A stretch of 64,000 nucleotides of DNA from CALLPQ01 sp039819545. GTDB taxonomy: Bacteria > Pseudomonadota > Alphaproteobacteria > Caulobacterales > Parvularculaceae. A program made the position numbers and the translations under genes. Positions 27,433 through 36,154 of this stretch are shown here, piece after piece. The DNA is taken from assembly GCA_039819545.1 (NCBI GenBank), contig JBCBRS010000001.1, positions 186,001 through 250,000 on the forward strand. The letters run 5' to 3'. The stretch's first letter is position 1; every line of letters begins with the position of its first letter. The notes below the pieces were generated by a model, which was given only the letters and a program-made list of their open reading frames with translations, searched no databases and was not told the DNA's origin.

Positions 27433-27810
27433 TCACGTGCCGCCTCCCAGTGATTTGAGTGTGGACCGCGTTTTATCCGAAGACTGATTATCACCAGTGT
27501 TAAGAACACCTGCAGCCTCAATCAGCATGATCCAGCATTCCTTGCGGGCAACCGGTCGGTGGTCTGTATCTGGGGGCACCACGATGAAATCGCCTGGCTC
27601 CATGGCAACTGTGCGGCCGCGAAACTCCAGAGCCATTTCGCCTTTCAGGATGAAAAATGCCTCTGCCTCCCCGCGATGTTTGTGCCAGTCGAAGGTACCT
27701 TCGATTTTTGCAACCCGCACATCCGTACCATTCACACGGCCCGCCACATGCGGGTCCCAGTGATCGGCAATAGCCTCAATGGCTTTGGGGAGATTGATTT
27801 TCTCAACCAT
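27433..27810 (-). CDS. cupin-domain protein
   Basis: A ~125-aa single cupin. Metal-ligand pattern: FDWHKHRGEAEAFFILKGEM (His-x-His ... Glu) and later DTDHRPVARKECWIMLIE with a His. Such proteins are often small isomerases or sensors; the ligand here is unknown. ATG 27810 gives MVEKINLPKAIEAI, while ATG 27822 is an alternative. It overlaps the upstream membrane protein gene by 8 bp, so the pair is likely co-transcribed. Confidence 0.85.
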   Translation of the reverse strand: MVEKINLPKAIEAIADHWDPHVAGRVNGTDVRVAKIEGTFDWHKHRGEAEAFFILKGEMALEFRGRTVAMEPGDFIVVPPDTDHRPVARKECWIMLIEAAGVLNTGDNQSSDKTRSTLKSLGGGT

Positions 27811-28186
27811 GGGCGCGCCCATTGGTGATCCGTGCCAGTGGTGGATAAATCGCCGCCAAGCCCTTGAGAACTGGGATCAATACCAGAAACATCCCGACAC
27901 TGATGATACCGATGAGAACGGGATAGGCATTCGCGATTTCAATTTCATAACAGGTCCACGGCCTCTCGCCAGCGGCGCAGGTCTCGCGCTGTGTCGCCAA
28001 AACCTTTGCGGTGACAAGCGTAATTCCAACCGCTCCCACGCCTAGCGTGATCAACCCGCCAAGATATCCGCCGAGAAATTTTAGCCAGCCCGCGCCTAGC
28101 CAACCCCGCCAGACCCAGGCCGCCGCGACTACCGTCAACAGGGCGGGCACAACGAGGCCAAGCCATTCAAAAACATGATGCAGCAT
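27803..28186 (-). CDS. small membrane protein, unrecognised
   Basis: A 127-aa protein with three to four hydrophobic segments (LVVPALLTVVAAAWVWRGWLG; LGGLITLGVGAVGITLVTA; VLIGIISVGMFLVLIPVL). A Cys pair occurs in ETCAAGERPWTCYEI, between helices, and could form a disulfide if that loop is periplasmic. It precedes and overlaps the cupin gene. I do not recognise a family. Confidence 0.65.
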   Translation of the reverse strand: MLHHVFEWLGLVVPALLTVVAAAWVWRGWLGAGWLKFLGGYLGGLITLGVGAVGITLVTAKVLATQRETCAAGERPWTCYEIEIANAYPVLIGIISVGMFLVLIPVLKGLAAIYPPLARITNGRAHG

Positions 28187-28344
28187 ATCTGTGCCCGCTA
28201 TCGCTTACTCGCCCGAAGCGTAGTCCTCGCCGGGCGGTCTGTCATTGGAAATTAGCGGTGAAAAAAAGCGCTGACTGCACTCCCCTATTGTGGCAACGGG
28301 TCGGTCACGCCACGATAGCAAGATACAAGCAAGAGCAAATACCC

Positions 28345-29181
28345 ATGTCTGACCAGCCTGAAAACATCGAAGCCGAATTACGCGTCGGTTTGGAGACTAT
28401 CCTTGCAAGCGAAACCGAGCAGGGCGGCGATTACGCCTATAAAGTTCCGGCAAACTGGCGGCAGGGTCGCACCACCTATGGCGGTCTCACTGCCGGGCTC
28501 ATGCTGCAAAGCCTTTTGAGTTGCACAAGCCCAGATGAAGATATCGGCCGTCTGCGTTCGGCGACGGTTACGTTTATTGGTCCGGTTGCCGAAGACCCTG
28601 TATGTTCGCCGTCGCTCATCCGCCGGGGTCGCAACGTCACCTCCGGCTTCACCACCATGCAGGCGGATAGCAAGCTGGTTGCCAACGCGACCTTCATTTT
28701 TGGTCAACAGCGCGACAGTGTCATTCAGGAGAGCGTTGAGGGTCCGTCGGCACCAGCGCCGGAGGCTTGTGAACTCTTCATACCGCCTGCTGCTCGAAAC
28801 CTCGTGCCGGTTTTTTTTCACAACTTTGAAATACGCCTTATCGACGGGGGGCGTCCAATGGCTGGGTTAGACCGCGGTTACATCCGCGCCTGGTCCCGCC
28901 ATGAGAGCGCCGATGCGCGCACCGGTATCGTCGCCTTCCTGACGCTTGCCGATGTGCTTCCACCGGCGGCACTAACCCAAAGCAAAACATTCGCGCAGAT
29001 TTCAACAATCAACTGGCTGATCAACATTATTGAAAATCCACACACGGACGATGGCTGGTTTCAGGTTGAAGTGATGCAGACCGCCGCGCGCGATGGCTAC
29101 TCCAGCCAGCAAATACGGTTTTGGAACCGCCAGGGCGACTTAATCGCCGAAGCTCTCCAGAGTGTGGCCATCTTTTTTTAG
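28345..29181 (+). CDS. acyl-CoA thioesterase (TesB-like double hotdog)
   Basis: A 278-aa protein with two hotdog repeats. The first has GRTTYGGLTAGLMLQSLLS (helix of the hotdog) and LRSATVTFIGPVAEDPV; the second has ARTGIVAFLTLADVLPPAAL and ISTINWLINII. It would hydrolyse acyl-CoA esters, with the chain length not predictable. The upstream in-frame start at 28258 is unlikely, since ATG 28345 gives the compact family N terminus. It converges with msrA. Confidence 0.85.
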   Translation: MSDQPENIEAELRVGLETILASETEQGGDYAYKVPANWRQGRTTYGGLTAGLMLQSLLSCTSPDEDIGRLRSATVTFIGPVAEDPVCSPSLIRRGRNVTSGFTTMQADSKLVANATFIFGQQRDSVIQESVEGPSAPAPEACELFIPPAARNLVPVFFHNFEIRLIDGGRPMAGLDRGYIRAWSRHESADARTGIVAFLTLADVLPPAALTQSKTFAQISTINWLINIIENPHTDDGWFQVEVMQTAARDGYSSQQIRFWNRQGDLIAEALQSVAIFF

Positions 29182-29195
29182 GGGACTGCGCTCGA

Positions 29196-29852
29196 TTATT
29201 TGCCGTCCCAAAGTTGCTTCACACGGGCATCGCGCCGACAGCCTGTCCGGTAATATTTATAACGCAGCGGGTTTTTCTTGTAATAATCTTGATGGTAATC
29301 CTCCGCGTCCCAGAACGTCTTGAGATTAAGGACTGGCGTCACAACAGGCTGGCCGAGCGCTTTCGTCGCCGCTTTTTTTGCCGCTTCCGCGATGGCGCGC
29401 TGTTCGTCGTTCGCAACGAATATTGCCGTCTTATAGCTATGGCCGCGGTCACAGAACTGACCACCATCATCCAGCGGGTCGATATGGCGAAAGTGAAAAT
29501 CAATGAGCGCGCGGAAACCAACCGTCTGCGGATCATAGATGACTTTAACCGCTTCTAAATGCCCGGTTTGGGTGTAGGTTACCTGCTTATAGGTGGGGTT
29601 ATCCACGTCGCCGCCCGTATAGCCAGAGACTGCCTCATAAACGCCGGGCACCTTTTCAAAGTCAGACTCAACACACCAAAAACAGCCGCCAGCCACATAG
29701 GCAAAGGCGCGTTCACCAGACAAGGTCGGAGCGGCGTCGTTCTCTTGTGTGTTGGTTGCGTCGGACGCAGGCGTAGAGTTGGCATCGCCGCACGCTGCGA
29801 GCAACAGGGCGACAAATAGGGCTCCAAACCCGTTCAGTGTACGCGCAATCAT
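29196..29852 (-). CDS. msrA: peptide methionine-S-sulfoxide reductase, lipoprotein form
   Basis: A 218-aa MsrA that repairs S-form methionine sulfoxide. The active-site Cys lies in YVAGGCFWCVESDFEKVPGV. The family's RDPTQVNRQG-like second region is FCDRGHSYKTAIFV with DAEDYHQDYYKKNP. A lipoprotein signal peptide is present (MIARTLNGFGALFVALLLAAC, lipobox LLAAC), so the enzyme is probably anchored in the cell envelope. The C terminus has a lone Cys (YYRTGCRRD) that may act as resolving Cys. The repeat copy 2 lies just upstream. Confidence 0.93.
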   Translation of the reverse strand: MIARTLNGFGALFVALLLAACGDANSTPASDATNTQENDAAPTLSGERAFAYVAGGCFWCVESDFEKVPGVYEAVSGYTGGDVDNPTYKQVTYTQTGHLEAVKVIYDPQTVGFRALIDFHFRHIDPLDDGGQFCDRGHSYKTAIFVANDEQRAIAEAAKKAATKALGQPVVTPVLNLKTFWDAEDYHQDYYKKNPLRYKYYRTGCRRDARVKQLWDGK

Positions 29853-29975
29853 AAAATATCCCTTCTTTCGTCTTCTTGCCCCGCAATAAGTATGGCGATG
29901 GGGTACGGTTATCGAAAGGCTTTACCGCGCACTCTCACGCAGATGTGTGGGGCGCGCCCATAGTTTTGCCGAAGT

Positions 29976-30080
29976 TAGAGTGCGTTCACAAAAAGTGTGA
30001 TCGGTTTTTGGGTTCGAACGCGCGACCAATAAGGAATCTAGACTGCGTTTTTGATTGAACAAAAAGTAAACGCAGTCTAG
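29976..30080 (-). repeat. dispersed hairpin repeat, copy 2 (inverted relative to copy 1)
   Basis: The same element as at 14226-14333 in opposite orientation: 13-bp stem 30038-30050 with 30068-30080, 17-nt loop, then the conserved tail down to about 29976. The stem sequence is identical, while the loop and tail differ at scattered bases. On the minus strand it begins at the polA stop, and CTAG again supplies the TAG. The two copies are 15.7 kb apart and could recombine to invert the region. Confidence 0.88.
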
Positions 30081-32881
30081 TGCGCCTCATCCCAATTGAT
30101 ACCGGCTCGTGCGTCCACATCCAGGGGCACGGAGATATCGACCGCGTTCAAGTGCGCCTTCTCCATTACGGCTGTCACAACCGCGCAGGTTTCTTCAGCT
30201 TCGTCGGCGGGGCATTCAAAAATTAACTCATCATGCACCTGTAGAAGCATTTGGGCCGATAGCTTTGCCTCCCGCAAGGCTGTCTCCATGCGAACCATGG
30301 CCCGGCGGATAATATCGGCGGCTGATCCCTGGATCGGCGCATTGATCGCTTGGCGTTCCGCATACTGACGCATAGCAGGATTTTTATCACGGATCGCCGC
30401 CACATGGGTGCGGCGACCAAAAATCGTTTCCACATATCCGGTTGTTTTGGCGAACTCGATCGTATCGCTCATATAGGCTTTGATACCGGGAAATTTTTCG
30501 AAATAGCTATCGATATAGTCTTTGGCGTCACCGCGGGCGATGCCCAATTGATTAGCAAGACCAAAGGCCGAGATGCCGTAGATAATGCCAAAATTGATCG
30601 CTTTTGCGCGGCGCCGGACCATCGGGTCCATGCCCTCAATCGGGTCACCAAACATTTCCGATGCGGTTAGAGCGTGGATATCAACACCGTCGGCAAATGC
30701 CTGTTTCATACTCTCAAGATCGGCGATATGGGCGAGGAGCCGCAGCTCAATCTGGCTATAGTCAGCGGAAATGAGCACGTTGCCCTTCTCTGCAATAAAC
30801 GCGGTTCGAATTTTCCGGCCGTCTTCGGTTCGTATAGGAATATTCTGTAGATTGGGATCATTTGACGAAAGACGCCCTGTCGTTGTCGCGGCAAGGGAGT
30901 AAGAGGTGTGAATCCGGCCAGTCTCCGGATGAATGTTCTCGGGCAGGCTGTCCGTATAGGTTGATTTCAGTTTCGACAAAGATCGCCAATCCATAATCGC
31001 GCGGGGAAGGTCGTGGCCATCGGCAGCAAGCTGTTCCAGCACATCGGCTTTGGTCGACCATGCGCCTTTCGCCGTTTTTTTACCGCCCGGCAGACCAAGC
31101 TTGCCAAACAGGATTTCGGATATCTGTTTTGGCGAACCAAGGTTAAACGCCTCACCCGCAAGCTCGTGGGCGCTCGCCTCAAACGCGGCCATACGCTGGG
31201 CAAAATCTCCTGAAAGACGGGACAGAACCGTGCGGTCTACTCTGACACCGGCGGCTTCCATCCGGGTAATGACGGGTACCATTGGGCGCTCAAGCGTCTC
31301 GTAAACGGTTGCAAATCCCTCATTAGCCAGTCGTGGTTTCAGCGTTTGCGCCAGTCGAAAGGTCACGTCCGCATCCTCGGCAGCGTATTTGGTTGCCTCG
31401 GCAATGGTGATCTGATCAAAAGTCTTCTTGTTTTTCCCGGTGCCAGCCACATCGGAAAACGTAATGGTTTTATGGCTAAGGTGGCGGTCAGCAAGCGCAT
31501 CCATATTGTGGTTGCCCCGCCCACAATCGAGTGCATAGGACATCAACATCGTGTCATCGACAGGGGCAATTTTGATCCCGTAACGGCGCAGGACAACGGC
31601 ATCATATTTCATATTCTGCCCAATCTTCATGATCGCCGGGTCCTCCAGCATCGGTTTGATCAGGGCAGTCACATCCTTGAGCGAAAGTTGGCGGGTAGCG
31701 GCCTCATCCTCCGGGGCAAGATCATCCGTCTGATGACCAACGGGCACATAACAAGCCTCCCCCGGCGCCGTGGCAAGGCACAAACCCACCAGATTCGCGC
31801 GCATGGCATTCAGGCTGTCCGTTTCAGTATCAACGGCAACAGTCCCGCGCTCATAGGCGCGGTCAATCCAGTTCTGTAAACTGTCGAGCGAGAATACGGT
31901 TTCATAGTCAATATCGCCAAGGTTGGGCCCGGCGGGCGCCGCTTGATCGTCGCCATTGCCCGCCGCTGCGGGCGGTGTCACATCAAGATCAGCGATCACC
32001 CGCTTGGTCAGGGTACTGAATTCCATGGCTTGTAGAAAAGCGACCAGCGTGTCGCCATTAATTGGCTGTTTGATAAGATCGTCCAGTGGTTCCGCTAGCG
32101 TCACGTCCGTTTTGAGGGTGACAAGATCGCGGGACAGGCGCGCCTGATCCGCAAATTCCATCAGGTTTTCACGCCGCTTTTTCTGTTTGATATCAGGCGC
32201 CCGCTCGAGCAGCGTATCGAGATCACCATAGTCTTCAATCAATTGAGCAGCGGTCTTGATGCCAATGCCGGGCACGCCGGGGATATTATCAACGGAATCG
32301 CCGGCCAGCGCCTGAATATCGATCACATGTTCTGGACCAAGACCAAATTTTTCAATCACCTCATCACGTCGCAGCATTTTATTCTTCATGGGGTCAAGCA
32401 TGGAGATCTTATCGGTCACTAATTGCATCAGATCTTTGTCAGAAGAGACAATAACCGCCTCGCCGCCTTCGGCTTCAACCATCCGCGCATAGGTTGCGAT
32501 GATATCGTCAGCCTCAAAACCCTCTTGTTCGATGCAAGCCGCGCCAAACGCTCGCGTCGCGTCGCGCACGAGCGCGAATTGCGGGACGAGGTCTTCCGGC
32601 GGTGCACTGCGATTGGCTTTGTACTGATCATAAATCTCGTTGCGGAAGGTCTGACTGCTATGATCAAAAATGACCGCAAAATGCGTGACACCCTCGGCTG
32701 CCGCGACGTCACACATCAGCTTATAAAGCATGTTGCAGAAACCGGAGACGGCGCCGACGGGCATGCCATCGGATTTACGGCTTAGCGGCGGTAAGGCGTG
32801 GTAGGCGCGGAAGATGTAGGCGGACCCATCAACCAGATAGAGCCGCATGGGAGAGGTTTTGGAGGGTGCTTTTTTCGCCAT
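30077..32881 (-). CDS. polA: DNA polymerase I
   Basis: A 934-aa complete PolI. The 5'-3' exonuclease domain occupies about residues 10-300 (DDIIATYARMVEAEG, ALAGDSVDNIPGVPGIG). The 3'-5' exonuclease follows (VAVDTETDSLNAMRA, with YAAEDADVTFRL as later acidic motif). The polymerase domain has SADYSQIELRLLAHI (motif A), RRRAKAINFGIIYGISAFGLANQLG (motif B) and MLLQVHDELIFECP (motif C). It is the last gene of a minus-strand group starting with a beta-barrel gene. The TAG stop lies within the dispersed repeat. Confidence 0.96.
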   Translation of the reverse strand: MAKKAPSKTSPMRLYLVDGSAYIFRAYHALPPLSRKSDGMPVGAVSGFCNMLYKLMCDVAAAEGVTHFAVIFDHSSQTFRNEIYDQYKANRSAPPEDLVPQFALVRDATRAFGAACIEQEGFEADDIIATYARMVEAEGGEAVIVSSDKDLMQLVTDKISMLDPMKNKMLRRDEVIEKFGLGPEHVIDIQALAGDSVDNIPGVPGIGIKTAAQLIEDYGDLDTLLERAPDIKQKKRRENLMEFADQARLSRDLVTLKTDVTLAEPLDDLIKQPINGDTLVAFLQAMEFSTLTKRVIADLDVTPPAAAGNGDDQAAPAGPNLGDIDYETVFSLDSLQNWIDRAYERGTVAVDTETDSLNAMRANLVGLCLATAPGEACYVPVGHQTDDLAPEDEAATRQLSLKDVTALIKPMLEDPAIMKIGQNMKYDAVVLRRYGIKIAPVDDTMLMSYALDCGRGNHNMDALADRHLSHKTITFSDVAGTGKNKKTFDQITIAEATKYAAEDADVTFRLAQTLKPRLANEGFATVYETLERPMVPVITRMEAAGVRVDRTVLSRLSGDFAQRMAAFEASAHELAGEAFNLGSPKQISEILFGKLGLPGGKKTAKGAWSTKADVLEQLAADGHDLPRAIMDWRSLSKLKSTYTDSLPENIHPETGRIHTSYSLAATTTGRLSSNDPNLQNIPIRTEDGRKIRTAFIAEKGNVLISADYSQIELRLLAHIADLESMKQAFADGVDIHALTASEMFGDPIEGMDPMVRRRAKAINFGIIYGISAFGLANQLGIARGDAKDYIDSYFEKFPGIKAYMSDTIEFAKTTGYVETIFGRRTHVAAIRDKNPAMRQYAERQAINAPIQGSAADIIRRAMVRMETALREAKLSAQMLLQVHDELIFECPADEAEETCAVVTAVMEKAHLNAVDISVPLDVDARAGINWDEAH

Positions 32882-32914
32882 CGCCGAGTCACTTTCGCTG
32901 AGGTGGCGTCACCC

Positions 32915-33817
32915 TTAGCGGGTCGTCTGTCTTTCGTGAAGGGCAAGAAAAAGCGCGCTCTGTATCGTAAGGATCGCAAGACCGCCAAGCCCCGCCATAC
33001 CGAAGATTGACGCCAACATCGTGCTTGTCAAAAGCGCAAAGGAAAGAGCCAGAACGCCAACCAGGCGCGATTGGGGACCGGGCCTCAAAAAAGAAAGGAG
33101 CAGAAACGGCGTGAGCAAAAAATAGGGCAGTGCCGTTTTCACCTGCGCAAGGAAGACGCCTGGCGCGGGTGGCTCAGCTATCCAACGGAAAAGCACTGCC
33201 CAATGCAGCGATGGCGACGCGTCATCGCCAAGAACATCGCCAAGGTAAAAAAAACACGCAGTCATCATAATCGCTGGTGTCGCAAGAAGCGCGAGCATGC
33301 CGAGCGCATGGCCCAGCTTGCGTTCTCCCATCGCGGCAAACGCGGACGCCCCCATAAAAGGAACGATCACCCACAAAACCGGTACGAGCGCAGTGATGAT
33401 CATGACCCCAAGTCCGGTGAGGCTTATCCACAAGGTGGACCGGCGCAGCAATGCTGCAAAGAACAGCCAAAAGGTCAAAGCCAATGCGGCACCAATCGGC
33501 AAAAGCGTTGCAACCGGAACAGAAAGAAATGCAGCCTTTCCAAAGAGAAGGAAAGCCATTGGCGGCGCAGCGCCTAGCAGGGCTAGATTTCGTGCTTGCC
33601 CCGGTAATGACGTCAGTAATAGGCCTAAAATAACGCCTACACAGACAAAAAATGCGAAAGGTGTGCCGACATTGCCTTCGGAGATGGTTGTCTCCAAACC
33701 CTGAACCGTTGAAACCGGCGTAAAGGACGCGCCGGGCGCCGTGGCAAAAAGAAAGGCAAGGACAATCGCCGTCGATGCCACCATCAAGAGGCTTGAAAAG
33801 GGGCTAGGCCGCTGCAT
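32915..33817 (-). CDS. polytopic membrane protein, unrecognised
   Basis: A ~300-aa, very hydrophobic protein with about nine membrane segments and no motif I can name. ATG 33817 is chosen because GGAG lies about 10 bp upstream; a GTG at 33835 is an alternative. It overlaps the end of the glycosyltransferase gene by 14 bp, so both are co-expressed. A role in polysaccharide export or assembly is possible from context only. Confidence 0.7.
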   Translation of the reverse strand: MQRPSPFSSLLMVASTAIVLAFLFATAPGASFTPVSTVQGLETTISEGNVGTPFAFFVCVGVILGLLLTSLPGQARNLALLGAAPPMAFLLFGKAAFLSVPVATLLPIGAALALTFWLFFAALLRRSTLWISLTGLGVMIITALVPVLWVIVPFMGASAFAAMGERKLGHALGMLALLATPAIMMTACFFYLGDVLGDDASPSLHWAVLFRWIAEPPAPGVFLAQVKTALPYFLLTPFLLLSFLRPGPQSRLVGVLALSFALLTSTMLASIFGMAGLGGLAILTIQSALFLALHERQTTR

Positions 33818-35408
33818 CAATCTTTGTCTCCGCACTGTGTTGTGGTTGAGCGGTCTGTTCGTCCTTCGACTCCAACCGGGATAAGGCGCCAGCGCGTTGG
33901 CGTTGGGCCTGAGGGCTCAACATATGGTCCGTTTTCTCCCAGAAATGGGGTCTACGGATCAACTGCCAGAGCCCTTTATAGGCCGCAAGTGCCGTCAGCG
34001 ACCAATAGACGGGTACAAAAACAGCCTGTGGACAGAGGCTAAGCCAGCCGCGTTTGAGCGGTGCCACCAGAAAAAGATAGATAAAAAAGCAATTGCCGAA
34101 CAGAAAGGCAAACAGGTTCATGGTCATGAGCGGTTCAGGAAAAACCTGTGCGACGAGCGGCGGCTCAAACAAATGCCATGCCAGGAAAAATACCCACAAA
34201 ATCGGATTGATCACGGCACTGATGACATTACCGCCCACAAAGAGCTGTGTGGCAATAAAACCCTTCACCCCGGTGGCCCGGGCAAAGCGATAAGGCCTGC
34301 GCATATGGACCAGCCAGGTTTGCATGTAGCCTTTCATCCAGCGCGAGCGTTGCCGTAACCAATTCCCGACCTGGCAATTGGCTTCCTCAAACGTCGTAGA
34401 CGGCATAATCTGTGTTCGAAAGCCATGGGCTGCCAGCCGCAACCCAAGATCAGCGTCCTCGGTCACGTTGAATGGATCCCATCCACCGAGCTCGCGCAGA
34501 ATATCGGTTCGAAAGAAATTTGATGTCCCGCCGAGGGGAATTGGCACATCAAGTTTTTCCAGCGCAGGCAAAAGTGTGTCAAACCACAACGCATATTCAA
34601 GAGCGAAAAACCGGGTCAGCCAGGTCTCGTGGGCGTTATAAAAATTGAGCCGTGCCTGTGCACAGGCAAGGGGTTTTGCTTGCTGGTTTTCCGCCTCCGC
34701 TCGCCGGGCGCGGGCAAACGTGGCTGCGGCACAGCGTAATTGATCTGCCTGCGGCTGATCTTCTGCATCATAAATCACAATCAGCGTTCCGGCTGCCCGG
34801 TGGAGCCCGTAATTGCACGCTTTTGGCTTCGTTTGCGGATAGCCTTTTGGAATGGTGACCACATCCCATCGGGCATCAAGGTTGAGGCGCCGTGCCTCGC
34901 CGAGCGTTTTATGATCTTCCTCCTCAATCAGCAATTTGACGTCTTTTTTCTCCGCTGGATAATCAACCGCAGCGATGGATTGGGAGAGGATAACGAGCGA
35001 CTCTGCTTCACGAAAAACTGGCAACAGGATCGTGATGATAGGCAAAGTCTCATCGCTCTCATCGGGGGGGTGTTCGAGTGGCGCCTGCGATCCATTTAAT
35101 GGATCAAAGAAGGAAAGGCCGAATAAAATAACGCGAAACCCGATGGCAAGGACAAAATAAGCCGTTGCTAGAATATTGGCGATGATCAGTGTGGTGAGGG
35201 GCGCAAGCGTCAGCCCAGCAATTATCACCACGACGAGCCCGGCGAGCAGCACCCACTGGTTTCGATCAAGAACGCGGTGGGCGGAGTATTCCGGCGTTTT
35301 ATCAATCAGCCCGTAGACCGCCACATGATCCGGATTATCCGGTCGGCGCAGCGGGTTCATTTGCCGATAGGCGGGCGAAGGCCGACGGGGAACAGCGCGC
35401 TGGGTCAT
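33804..35408 (-). CDS. membrane glycosyltransferase, family 2
   Basis: A 534-aa processive-type GT2. Two N-terminal membrane segments (VLLAGLVVVIIAGLTL; YFVLAIGFRVILFGLSF) are followed by the catalytic domain with DAEDQPQ (DxD-type), TEDADLGLRLAA (acid/base Asp) and QRSRWMKGYMQTW (QxxRW). Further membrane helices lie at the C terminus. It resembles NfrB/cellulose-synthase-like enzymes. The product is probably a surface polysaccharide, but the sugar is not predictable. The ATG overlaps the upstream stop as TGATG, indicating coupling; the extra 5 codons upstream are rejected. Confidence 0.9.
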   Translation of the reverse strand: MTQRAVPRRPSPAYRQMNPLRRPDNPDHVAVYGLIDKTPEYSAHRVLDRNQWVLLAGLVVVIIAGLTLAPLTTLIIANILATAYFVLAIGFRVILFGLSFFDPLNGSQAPLEHPPDESDETLPIITILLPVFREAESLVILSQSIAAVDYPAEKKDVKLLIEEEDHKTLGEARRLNLDARWDVVTIPKGYPQTKPKACNYGLHRAAGTLIVIYDAEDQPQADQLRCAAATFARARRAEAENQQAKPLACAQARLNFYNAHETWLTRFFALEYALWFDTLLPALEKLDVPIPLGGTSNFFRTDILRELGGWDPFNVTEDADLGLRLAAHGFRTQIMPSTTFEEANCQVGNWLRQRSRWMKGYMQTWLVHMRRPYRFARATGVKGFIATQLFVGGNVISAVINPILWVFFLAWHLFEPPLVAQVFPEPLMTMNLFAFLFGNCFFIYLFLVAPLKRGWLSLCPQAVFVPVYWSLTALAAYKGLWQLIRRPHFWEKTDHMLSPQAQRQRAGALSRLESKDEQTAQPQHSAETKIDAAA

Positions 35409-36154
35409 CAGAACTCGGACCACAGGCTGATCAGAACAGAGCGCCCGCGCGCGAGGTTGCGCCCGGCAATCTCCGCATTAAACCCAGCCTGGAGGCGCCA
35501 GGATTTACGCACGCGGAAAACGATTGAGGGCTGAATTTTGACAACGTCAAAGTCGGCGCCGCCGATCGCTTCATTCCGTAAGGAGACGGTGTTGAAGGCA
35601 TCAATCAGCAACAGGACGCGGCTATTGACGTCGATGCCAAGTTTGACATCCGCACGGATCTGGTCCGCCGGGGTGCCAAACCGCCGTCGATAAGCAATTT
35701 CTGCGGTGGTAAAAAGGGCGGGCTTGCGGGTGCGTAAGGTTTTGCCAAACAGAAACCGAAGCTCTCCATCAATCCCGTCGGACGCCAATTGTGGTCGCAC
35801 GCCCGCGCCAAGACTGTTTTGGCGGCCCACGCTGACCGCCATGGCAAGGCTGGATGTGGCACCGCGGCGCAAGCTTCGTTGCAGACCGCCCTCAATTTCT
35901 GCAAGGCCGTCCGCCTGACTGGTGGAAAACGCCGTTGTTATCGTTGCAGTGCTATAGGCAATTTTGAAATGCGTTTGCCAATGATCTGTAAGCCCATATT
36001 CGGCATACGCCGTTGACGATATGCGCATGAAGCGATCATCGGTGCCATTGATCAGTGGTGGCGGATCAAACAGGAAGTCGCCTTCCGCCTCAAAGAGATC
36101 TGTTGTTGAAGCAACAAATACGCGGCCTTTGGGCCGGTTCCAGGGGCTTGCCAT
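35408..36154 (-). CDS. putative outer-membrane beta-barrel protein, start region broken
   Basis: A 248-aa ORF rich in alternating hydrophobic/aromatic strands, ending LISLWSEF with a C-terminal Phe as in outer membrane barrels. The first Met (36154) lies inside a signal peptide: the frame is open upstream and reads AITLGLLVLAFVFSTPTMASPW, a good Sec signal with cleavage after TMA, but no ATG, GTG or TTG occurs before the next upstream stop. An ATG at 36258 is in another frame; adding one T to the T7 tract (36242-36248) would join it. So this is a slippage, sequencing or rare-start case. It overlaps the glycosyltransferase (TGATG) and may be its export partner. Confidence 0.6.
   Translation of the reverse strand: MASPWNRPKGRVFVASTTDLFEAEGDFLFDPPPLINGTDDRFMRISSTAYAEYGLTDHWQTHFKIAYSTATITTAFSTSQADGLAEIEGGLQRSLRRGATSSLAMAVSVGRQNSLGAGVRPQLASDGIDGELRFLFGKTLRTRKPALFTTAEIAYRRRFGTPADQIRADVKLGIDVNSRVLLLIDAFNTVSLRNEAIGGADFDVVKIQPSIVFRVRKSWRLQAGFNAEIAGRNLARGRSVLISLWSEF

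Noticed and set aside
29876..30058. 60-aa ORF across the second repeat copy
   Set aside because: Its second half is translated repeat sequence, also seen in the copy 1 frames, so it is a repeat artefact.
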